Below are positions 23,075 to 34,300 of a stretch of 64,000 nucleotides of DNA, piece by piece. Numbering within the stretch: the first letter of the stretch is position 1; each line of letters begins with the position of its first letter. The notes below the pieces were generated by a model. The model saw nothing but the letters and a program-made list of their open reading frames with translations, searched no databases and was not told the origin of the DNA. This stretch comes from Onthophagus taurus (lineage: Eukaryota; Arthropoda; Insecta; Coleoptera; Scarabaeidae): NCBI RefSeq assembly GCF_036711975.1, contig NC_091973.1, positions 3,410,001 to 3,474,000 of the forward strand. Direction: 5' to 3'. The translations under genes and the position numbers were made by a program.

Positions 23075-23226
23075 AGGCCGCAGAGGAGGACCCACAATCC
23101 GAAGAGGACAAAGAGGAACAAGACTGCTCCGAAACGGCTCTGTTAAACACTCCCAGTCAGGTCGCTATTACACCATTAGCAATTCATCGGGTGCCCGACG
23201 CAGCGGAAGAAGAACCACCGACGTAA
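23075..23226 (+). CDS. KCNQ: KCNQ alternative 3' terminal exon (14b)
   Basis: Follows a CCATAG acceptor. Its two leading bases complete the glycine-codon overhang of exon 13 as a glutamate codon, giving EAAEEDPQSEEDKEEQD and onward to DAAEEEPPT and a stop. It would replace the short tail [12 protein letters not shown] of exon 14a and give a 791-aa, more acidic C-terminus. Frame match and acidic, ordered codon use favour a real exon; transcript data would settle it. Confidence 0.6.
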
Positions 23227-24510
23227 CCAATACTCACAATCACATACGAAGCACTAGGTCTCATGTTCGAAGTAGTTTTTTAAATTAAAACTAATTTAGT
23301 AGTGTTTTTAAATTAAAAAATTAAAGTAAATGAAACGGATAAACGGAAAACTAGGGCACAAGACCAACGCTTAACTTAGAAGATGACGTTGCCGAAATGG
23401 GAGGCCCGTCGTTTATATTCAAGTTATATATTAATATACACTTACACTGACGCTTAATAATAATAATAATAATAATAATTCGTCGCAGATTTATTGTAAT
23501 ACAAATGCTTGGGAACAGCGCATTAATCGATATACGCTTGCAAAAAACCTTCAAATTTTAAATCCCGACCAAGTGGGCGCCACTAAATTTAATCTGACCA
23601 ATTCACAGCTACACTGTGTTAATTAATTATCGCACCCGATGTCATCATTGCAAATATGCAACCAAATACGCATACCAATACTGTGATATTGGTTGCATAC
23701 ATGACAACGTCGGGTACGATAATTAATTAACACACTGTATTCAAAAATTATTTTCAAAATTTATTTTCAAAATTTATCAAAACAACGAAATTGAAAAGAA
23801 AAAAGAATATGGTTAGCGGCGCCCCCTGATTAAAAATGATGTCAAGGCGACTCATTTAGATGCTTTAAAATTGCCCTTGGTTTACAAATGCTGTGATCAA
23901 CGATGTTTTTTCGAATTGTTTAATGTAATTAAAAAAAAAATGATAAGCGTGGTTTTAGGATCTAGGGATTTGAAATATGTATAATCACCCAAAGTGCTCT
24001 ATATATATATCTTAAGCCGTGCGTCGTCGACGTTCCCCGAAAAAGTGTCTCTCGTTAAATTCCAATCGGACACGCATTTTTTTTATGACCCCTAAGAAAA
24101 AGTAAGGGTAATTTCGAGGTCGAGTAGATCTTCCGGTTTTATTCATGTACGTTTTTAAATAGAAGTCGTGGGCACTCGAACGGTTTTAACCCGGTTTCGT
24201 TCGCGTAGATTTCGACAATAAAGGAGAGCGCCGACGACGAGGCGACGCGTACACATCTGGACCAAATCAAAAGAGACAAAGAAAAAAGTAACCCGTACCC
24301 TTGCTCGGAGGATGAATGCGTTTTGCGTGTTTTAATGTTGAATTTTAAAGAAGCGTGTTTCGCTCTGTCGCTTTAATTCAACGAACCGATACCACCGGGA
24401 GTGTCAAATATTTTCGTTTTTTTTTTTCATTATTTTTTGATATTCCCAATTTAATCAGATCAAGCAGATCTCCACAAAGTTAATTAAATTAAAATAAAGA
24501 TGAATAAAGG
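23227..24510 (+). other. Probable KCNQ 3' untranslated region
   Basis: No coding sequence. A TAATAA microsatellite lies at 23455-23480, MITE copy 4 at 23612, and a CG-containing stretch at about 24000-24420. Two close AATAAA hexamers lie at 24493 and 24503, the best polyadenylation candidates. Confidence 0.4.
23612..23737. mobile_element. MITE family A, copy 4
   Basis: Flanked by TA on both sides. Ends are CACTGTGTTAATTAATTATC and CGATAATTAATTAACACACT. Inner arms contain ATGCAACCAA and GATATTGGTTGCATAC with a shortened centre. Confidence 0.82.
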
Positions 24511-24835
24511 AAAAAAAAATAAAATAATTCTAGAACAATGTACTGACATATTTTATATACCCCCTATATACCGGATAACTTAAATAAAAATATAAAAACG
24601 TCGGCGTATACAGTGTAAAACGATGTAAATATTGTCATGATTGTTAAAAAGATTTACCGAAGAGGACACAACGAATACTCACTTATCAACTCTATATGCT
24701 AGAGCTTAGTTTCCATGATTTTCTCTCGACACGAAAACAAAGTGCGTAGGCAAGTTATTTCTAGTTTTAAGTAATGTATTATAGTAATTATTTTAAATTT
24801 TGAAAAAAAATATATATAAATACGAATTTTACCGG

Positions 24836-27800
24836 TTCATTTTCGTTTCATTTTAACCCAAGACTAAATTAAATAATTACTATATTAAAGAATTTTCAAA
24901 AATTTCTAATGTGTATCAAGCAGAATTAGGGATTTTTACAAATATTTAGGCATTATTACAGATTTTCAATCTATTTTAATAAATTCAGAAGATTTCTAAT
25001 ATAGACATATATAAGATTTATATTCCCAGGGATATCTAACACTTATTAAGCATAATTAGGGATTTCCATGGATATCTAAGAGTTCATAAACACTTCGATG
25101 ATATTTTCAACGATTTTAAATAGATTTCTAAAAGATGTATACAAATTATTAAAGCTTTCCAAAATTTTCTAAGGATTTCTAGGAATTTTATAAGATGTTT
25201 AGGGATATCAACTAATCTAGCCTCTCTCAAGTTGTTCTAAAGATACTCAGGATCCATTTTATGAATTTTCAAAACATCTTGTTACGATTTCAAAGAATTT
25301 TCAAAAATATCTAATGTGTATCAAGCAGAATTAGGGATTTTTACCAACATTTAGGCATTACTACAGATTTCCAATCTATTTTAATGATTTCAAAAGATTC
25401 CTAGAATATGTATAAGCATTTCTAATATAGGCATATATAAGATTTATCTTCCAAGGAATATCTAAGACTTATTAAGTATAATTAGGGATTTCCATGGATA
25501 TCTAAGAGTTCATAAACACTTCGATGATATTTTCAACGATTTTAAATAGATTTCTAGAAGATGTATAAAAATTATTAAAGGCTTCCAAAATTTTCTAACG
25601 ATTTCTAGGAATTTTAAAAGATGTTTAGGGATATCAAGTAATCTAGCCTCTCTCAAGTTGTTCTAAAGTTACTCAGGAGCCATTTTATGAATTTTCAAAA
25701 CATTTTGTTAGGATTTCAAAGAATTTTCAAGAATATCTAATGTGTATCAAGCAGAATTAGGGATTTTTACCAACATCTAGGCATTATTACAGATTTTCAA
25801 TCCATTTTAATGATTTCAAAAGATTCCTAGAATATGTATAAGCATTTTTAATATAGACATATATAAGATTTATCTTCCAAGGAATATCTAAGACTTATTA
25901 AGTATAATTAGGGATTTCCATGGATATCTAAGAGTTCATAAACACATCGATGATACTTTCAACGATTTTAAATAGATTTCTAGAAGATGTATAAAAATTA
26001 TTAAAGCTTTCCAAAATTTTCTAACGATTTCTAGGAATTTTAAAAGATGTTTAGGGATATCAAGTAATCTAGCCTCTCTCAAGTTGTTCTAAAGTTACTC
26101 AGGATGCATTTTATGAATTTTCAAAACATCTTGTTAGGATTTCAAAGAATTTTCAAAAATATCTAATGTGTATCAAGCAGAATTAGGGATTTTTACCAAC
26201 ATCTAGGCATTATTACAGATTTCCAATCTATTTTAATGATTTCAGAAGATTCCTAGAATATGTATAAGCATTTCTAATATAAGCATATATAAGATTTATC
26301 TTCCCAGGGATATCTAAGACTTATTAAGCATAATTAGGGATTTCCATGGACATTTTCTAATGATTTCTAGGAATTTTAAAATATGTTTAGGGATATCAAC
26401 TAATCTAGCCTCTCTCAAGTTGTTCTAAAGATACTCAGGATGCATTTTATGAATTTTCAAAACATCTTGTTACGATTTTAAAAAATTTTCAAAAATATCT
26501 AATGTGTATCAAGCAGAATTAGGGATTTTTACCAACATCTAGGCATTATTACAGATTTCCAATCTATTTTAATGATTTCAGAAGATTCCTAGAATAATTA
26601 TATAACCATGTCTAATATAGACATATATAAGATTTATCTTCCAAGGAATATTTAAGAGTTATTAAGCATAATTAGGGATTTTCATGGATATCTAAGAGTT
26701 CATAAACACTTCGATGATATTTTCAACGATTTTAAATAGATTTCTAGAAGATGTATAAAAATTATTAAAGGCTTCCAAAATTTTCTAACGATTTCTAGGA
26801 ATTTTAAAAGATGTTTAGGGATATCAAGTAATCTAGCCTTTCTCAAGTTGTTCTAAAATTACTCAGGATCCATTTTATGAATTTGCAAAACATCTTGTTA
26901 GGATTTCAAAGAATTTTCAAAAATATCTAATGTGTATCAAGCAGAATTAGGGATTTTTACCAACATTTAGGCATTATTACAGATTTCCAATCTATTTTAA
27001 TAATTTCAGAAGATTCCTAGAATATGTATAAGCATTTCTAATATAACCATATATAAGATTTATCTTCCCAGGGATATCTAAGACTTATTAAGCATAATTA
27101 GGGATTTCCATGGATATTTTCTAATGATTTCTAGGAATTTTAAAATATGTTTAGGGATATCAACTAATCTAGCTTCTCTCAAGTTGTTCTAAAGATACTC
27201 AGGATCCATTTTATAAATTTTCAAAACATCTTGTTACGATTTCAAAGAATTTTCAAAAATATCTAATGTGCATCAACCAGAATTAGGGATTTTTTCCAAC
27301 ATTTAGGCATTATTACAGATTTCCAATCTATTTTAATGATTTCAGAAGATTCCTAGAATAATTATATAAGCATGTCTAATATAGACATATATAAGATTTA
27401 TCTTCCAAGGAATATTTAAGACTTATTAAGCATAATTAGGGATTTCCATGGATATCTAAGAGTTCATAAACGCTTCGATGATATTTTAAATAGATTTCTA
27501 GAAGATGTATAAAAATTATTAAAGGTTTCCAAAATTTTCTAAGGATTTCTAGGAATTTTAAAATATGTTTAGGGATATCAACTAATCTAGCCTCTCTCAA
27601 GTTGTTCTAAAGTTACTCAGGATGCATTTTATGAATTTTCAAAACATCTTGTTACGATTTCAAAGAATTTTCAAAAATATCTAATGTGTATCAAGCAGAA
27701 TTAGGGATTTTTACCAACATCTAGGCATTATTACAGATTTCCAATCTATTTTAATGATTTCAAAAGATTCCTAGAATATGTATAAGCATTTCTAATATGG

Positions 27801-27862
27801 ACATATATAAGATGCGGTTGATTTTCGTTTCATTTCAACCCAAAACTAAATTAAATAAATAA
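24836..27862. repeat. Satellite array 1, monomer about 425 bp
   Basis: Landmark ATCAAGCAGAATTAGGGATT (or a near match) recurs at about 24917, 25323, 25748, 26175, 26511, 26938, 27275 and 27692. Spacings are near 406-427 bp, with two shortened units near 336 bp that share one internal deletion (sequence from the GGATTTCCATGGA landmark to TTTTCTAATGATTTC). Flanks carry a direct repeat (ATTTTCGTTTCATTT, AACCCAA, ACTAAATTAAATAA) at about 24838 and 27824. No coding capacity. Confidence 0.92.
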
Positions 27863-28321
27863 AACGAATTTGTTTAATAATTTTTATTAAATTTGGGGTT
27901 TGCCTTTATACATATTAAAAATGAAATATTGAAAATAATAAGTTGACACTTTAATTGCCCACTTATCTTACGTTTACCTAAATATATATATTTATATATA
28001 TATATGTATATACCCAGAGCTTCTCTAACGCGTTTTGTGCAAGTCTAAAAACTGGTCGATATCCGTGTCCATGGATAAAAGGAAAAAAAAATAAATCATT
28101 CGTATCATACACATAGGAACGTACTAAATAGAAATAATACACCTAATACTACTATCACACGTTTTACAAAGAAAATGCATTGATCACTCAAAAAATAAGT
28201 GCCGCGTCGGGCAAAGAGAAATTTAAACGGCTCTCGCAACACATCTAACAATTCTTAAGAACGTAAGAAACTGAAAAAAAATGCCAATTTTCATATATTC
28301 CAAAGTTCGTGTATTCCTAAT
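27863..28321. other. Spacer between satellite array 1 and the ARHGEF17-type stop codon
   Basis: AT-rich, probably 3' untranslated region of the minus-strand RhoGEF gene. No other feature seen. Confidence 0.5.
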
Positions 28322-31300
28322 TCATATATTCCAGAGTAAGAGGTGATTTGTAGAATCCTCCCGGCCGGCAATCTCCGATAAGTTTGTGTTCCGGAAGTCC
28401 TCATAACCATCGCCACCAGAAATAATGAGCAATTTCGAACTGTTCCTTTGTTCCGGTTTGCCTTTGTATTGATGCCTTTGCGACTCCGCGTTCGGACTGT
28501 GCCATTCTATGTTCGTTAAGAATCTCACATGGCCTGTATGACCATGAGGAACTCCTACAATGGTCGGGACGCATGATAGTTTTGTCATGGATGGTCCTAT
28601 ATGGGGAAGAGGCACCGTTAAGATTACTCCAGCGGATGTTCCCGCCCATAATAAATCTTTACAAGCCAACAACGATGTCACTCGAAGACAAGCTGCTTTG
28701 TGCTGTCGAATAATATCATCACAACCTAAAAAAATATAATTAAATAACACTTCACCAATAAAATTTAACATTTAGTACTTGTTAACATTTTGGTGACTGC
28801 TGGAGCAAGATTGATTTCGCAAAGGAACTCAAACGATATGGCATGATAACATTTAACAACTGAAGAATTTTGTAAAGACAACCAAACCCCGTTTCCGCAT
28901 ATTACTATGCAAGTGACCGATTTGTTGGAATCGTTGTTGATAGTAAACGTGTTTTCTACAGTTAACGTTCGTATGTTAACCACTTTCATTGTATTACCAC
29001 AACCGCACCATAATTTTCCGGCGTTTGGGATCATTTTTGATATTGGCATCCCTATCGAACCCACCGCTACATTAATTGGTGAATTTGTGTTCCATCCTCC
29101 CTCTAAAATAAAAATTAATAAATTTATTTATTGAAGAAAAAAATGTTTTTTATATTCTTACGATTATCTCTGTCGTAAATAACTATATCACCATTTGATA
29201 AAGCTACAAACACCCTATTGTCCAAATATCTTTAATAAAATATTAAATTAATATTAAAAAATTTTTTTAGAAATGGGCTTATCCGGTTTTTACAAATAAA
29301 TAATACTTTAATAATTAATGTTTATATTGAAATGATGTAGACCGAGTGTCGAAATCATAATTTAGAAAATTTTCTAACGATTTCTAGGAATTTTAAAAGA
29401 TGTTTAGGGATTTTCTCTTAAGTTGTTCTAAAGTTACTTAGGATGCATTTTATGATTTTTCAAAACATCTTGTTGGGATATATATTATTTTAATGATTTC
29501 AAAAGATTCCTAGAAGATGTATAAGCATTTCTAATATAAGCATATATAAGATTTATCTTCCCAGGGATATCTAAGATTTATTAAGCATAATCAGGGATTT
29601 TCATAGATATATAAGAGTTCATAAACACATCCATGATATTTGCAACGACTTTAAATAGATTTCTAGATATCTAAGATTTATTAAGCATAATTAGGGATTT
29701 CCATGGATCTCTAAGAGTTCATAAACACTTCGATGATATTTTCAACGATTTTATATAGATTTCTAGAAGATGTATATAAAATTTTTAAACGTTTCCAATT
29801 TTTTTTAACGATTTCTAGGAATTTTAAAAGATCTTTAGGGATATCAACTAATCTAGCCTCTCTCAAGTTGTTCTAAAGATACTCAGGATGCATTTTATGA
29901 ATTTTCAAAAAATCTTGTTAGGATTTCAAAGAATTTTCAAAAAGATCTAATGTGTATCAAGCAGAATTAGGGATTTTTACCAACATCTAGGCATTATTAT
30001 AGGTTTTCAATCTATTTTAATGATTTCAAAAGATTCCTAGAAGATGTATAAGCATTTCTAATATAAGCATATATAAGATTTATCTTCCAAGGAATATCTA
30101 AAGACTTATTAAGCATAATTAGGGATTTCCATGGATATCTAAGAGTTCATAAACACTTCGATGATGTTTTCAACGATTTTAAATAGATTTCTAGAAGATG
30201 TATAAAAATTTTTAAAGGTTTCCAAAATTTTTTAACGATTTCTAGGAATTTTAAAAGATGTTTAGGGATATCAACTAATCTAACCTCTCTCAAGTTGTTC
30301 TAAAGATACTCAGAATGCATTTTATGAATTTTCAAAACATCTTATTAGGATTTCAAAGAATTTTCAAAAAGATCTAATGTGTATCAAGCAGAATTAGGGA
30401 TTTTTACCAACATCTAGGCATTATTATAGGTTTTCAATCTATTTTAATGATTTCAAAAGATTCCTAGAAGATGTATAAGCATTTCTAATATAAGCATATA
30501 TAAGATTTATCTTCCCAGGAATATCTAAGACTTATTAAGCATAATTAGGGATTTCCATGGATATCTAAGAGTTCATAAACACTTCGATGATATTTTCAAC
30601 GATTTTATATAGATTTCTAGAAGATGTATATAAAATTTTTAAACGTTTCCAATTTTTTTTAACGATTTCTAGGAATTTTAAAAGATCTTTAGGGATATCA
30701 ACTAATCTAGCCTCTCTCAAGTTGTTCTAAAGATACTCAGGATGCATTTTATGAATTTTCAAAACATCTTGTTAGGATTTCAAAGAATTTTCAAAAAGAT
30801 CTAATGTGTATCAAGCAGAATTAGGGATTTTTACCAACATCTAGGCATTATTATAGGTTTTCAATCTATTTTAATGATTTCAAAAGATTCCTAGAAGATG
30901 TATAAGCATTTCTAATATAAGCATATATAAGATTTATCTTCCCAGGAATATCTAAGACTTATTAAGCATAATTAGGGATTTCCATGGATATCTAAGAGTT
31001 CATAAACACTTCGATGATATTTTCAACGATTTTATATAGATTTCTAGAAGATGTATATAAAATTTTTAAACGTTTCCAATTTTTTTTAACGATTTCTAGG
31101 AATTTTAAAAGATCTTTAGGGATATCAACTAATCTAGCCTCTCTCAAGTTGTTCTAAAGATACTCAGGATGCATTTTATGAATTTTCAAAACATCTTGTT
31201 AGGATTTCAAAGAATTTTCAAAAAGATCTAATGTGTATCAAGCAGAATTAGGGATTTTTACCAACATCTAGGCATTATTATAGGTTTTCAATCTATTTTA

Positions 31301-34300
31301 ATGATTTCAAAAGATTCCTAGAAGATGTATAAGCATTTCTAATATAAGCATATATAAGACTTATCTTCCAAGGAATATCTAAAGACTTATTAAGCATAAT
31401 TAGGGATTTCCATGGATATCTAAGAGTTCATAAACACTTCGATGATGTTTTCAACGATTTTAAATAGATTTCTAGAAGATGTATAAAAATTTTTAAAGGT
31501 TTCCAAAATTTTTTAACGATTTCTAGGAATTTTAAAAGATGTTTAGGGATATCAACTAATCTAGCCTCTTTCAAGTTGCTCTAAAGTTACTCAGGATGCA
31601 TTTCATGAATTTTTGAAACATCTTGTTAGGTTTTCAAAGGATTTTCAAAAAGATCTAATGTGTATCAAGCAGGATTAGGGATTTTTACCAACATCTAAGT
31701 ATTATTATAGATTTCCAATCTATTTTAATGATTTCAAAAGATTCCTAGAAGATGTATAAGCATTTCTAATATAAGCATATATAAGATTTATCGTTCCAGG
31801 GATATCTAAGATTTATTAAGCATAATTAGGGATTTCCATGGATCTCTAAGAGTTCATAAACACTTCGATGATATTTTCAACGATTTTATATAGATTTCTA
31901 GAAGATGTATAAAATTTTTTAAACATCTCCAATTCTTTTTAACGATTTCTAGGAATTTTAAAAGATCTTTAGGGATATCAACTAATCTAGCCTCTCTCAA
32001 GTTGTTCTAAAGATACTCAGGATGCATTTTATGAATTTTCAAAACATCTTGTTAGGATTTCAAAGAATTTTCAAAATGATCTAATGTGTATCAAGCAGAA
32101 TTAGGGATTTTTACCAACATCTAGGCATTATTATAGGTTTTCAATCTATTTTAATGATTTCAAAAGATTCCTAGAAGACGTATAAGCATTTCTAATATAA
32201 GCATATATAAGATTTATCTTCCAAGGAATATCTAAAGACTTATTAAGCATAATTAGGCATTTCCATGGATATCTAAGAGTTCATAAACATTTCGATGATG
32301 TTTTCAACGATTTTAAATAGATTTCTAGTAGATGTATAAATATTCTTAAAGGTTTCCAAAATTTTCTAACGATTTCTAGGAATTTTAAAAGATGTTTAGG
32401 GATATCAACTAATCTAGCCTCTTTCAAGTTGCTCTAAAGTTACTCAGGAAGCATTTCATGAATTTTCAAAACATCTTGCTAAATTCTCAAAGAATTTTCA
32501 AAAATATTTAATGTATATCAAGCAGAATTAGGAATTTTTACCAACATCTAGGCATTATTACAAATTTCCAATCTATTTTAATGATTTCAAAAGATCCCTA
32601 AAATAATAAAATAAATTTCTAATATATCTATGATAAGATATCTAAGATTTATCAAGTATCCCTATTTATACTTGACATCTAGGGATTTAGAGAGATTTTT
32701 AATGATTCTAAAAGATTCCTTTAATAGATATATTCCTAGAAGTTTCAAAGATATCGAAAATTTTCTAATTATTTTCTGGAATTTTAAAACATGTTTAGGA
32801 ATGTCAGTTAATCTCTATCAATTTTCAGGAATTTCTAGATATACCAACCTGCAAGACGTTTAGGCATATCAATTAATCAGTAGCAATTTCTAGGAATTTA
32901 GAAAGATAATCAAGATACACTATACATAGATACACAATATTTGGTGTATCAGCATAGCGTGATTTCCAACAGATTCTCAATGATTTCAAAAGATTGCTTT
33001 CTGGCAAGTTTTAGGGATTTATAAAGATACCCAACAAACACAAACCAGAGGACCAGTTTTTTTAACCTTATTTAACTCTGAAGATGGCGAATTAAATGTC
33101 GAAATCGGTCTATATCCAAAAAGATTTCAAACAAATTTTTTTTTTTTAAATTTGATGACCGGAAAAGCCCTAAAATCTTATAATGACTTTAAAATACTTA
33201 CATTATACTTAAAATAGCTGACCCGTGTTGTAATTTAAACTTATTCTTTTTAATTCTGATATTATCGCTGGAGTTATAAATATGTATGCAACCATCTTCA
33301 GTTCCTAACCACATTGTTGATTGTTGGGTATCTGCATCATCGTTTTCTAGATTTATAGTATCAGTATTTGTTCCAGTGGGAACTCTGCTTTCATCTTGTT
33401 CATCGCAATCGCTTCTGTCTTCTTCGCTAGAAGAACTACTATCGAATTGTATTGTATTTTGGTCTTCTTTAGTTACGTTGATGTTTAGGCCTTTGTTATT
33501 AACAGTACTAGAAATAAAATGACAATAAAATTTATAAAAAAAATTAATTAATTACCTATTGCTGACTCCAGGTACTGAGGTAATGCAAAGTATTTTGGCG
33601 TTACACACGCCGTTGCAAGAAGTAACCGTGGGTTCTGGTTCTAAACTAAGAATACAAACTTGGCCCACATAACCGTCACTGTTACACACCCACACATCTT
33701 TGCCTTTGTCCCCAATTGTTGGAGCAGCGCAGGTAAATTGAAGGCCAGCTCTGGTTTTTCTAATGGGAACGGCAGTGACTAATTCGGGACACGCTCGTTT
33801 ATCTCCTGAGATAGCTAATTTATGTTTAGCTTCGTTGAATGATTCCTCCCATGATGCCCTCTTTTCCGGCTTCAAAAACATTATAGAAATGTTCTGAAGA
33901 CCATTGCTATATTAACATTATTGCAAAATTATTGAAAATAATAAAAGTATTGGAACATTTTACCTTGTATTTAAAGCTAAATCTAAACAAGAAAGTTGTG
34001 AATCGCTATTTTGCTGTTCCGTTAATTGCTTATTAAGGTTTCCCAACATTTCCTTGATAACATCATCGAGTTGTTTATGAGAACAGTGCAAAGACCATGA
34101 AAGATCATTCATTTGATTTAGTAACGCTATATCTTCCGTTAAATTTTCGATTTCTACCATCATCTGTCGCAAATTCTCATCTTTAGCTCTCAGTATTTCA
34201 AGTTCTTGCAAAGGAATCTTCATGAGTAGTTTGTACTTATTGGCTTCAAGGCTACTTGCAACTGTTCCTTGCCCCACCGGAATCGGTCGTTTTATCGTAC

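Noticed and set aside
33070-33115. CTGAAGATGGCG...GTCGAAAT string as a further hammerhead-like motif
   Set aside because: The stem II pairing and the ACCGGT palindrome are not kept, so it falls short of the four motifs at 36.5-37.1 kb.
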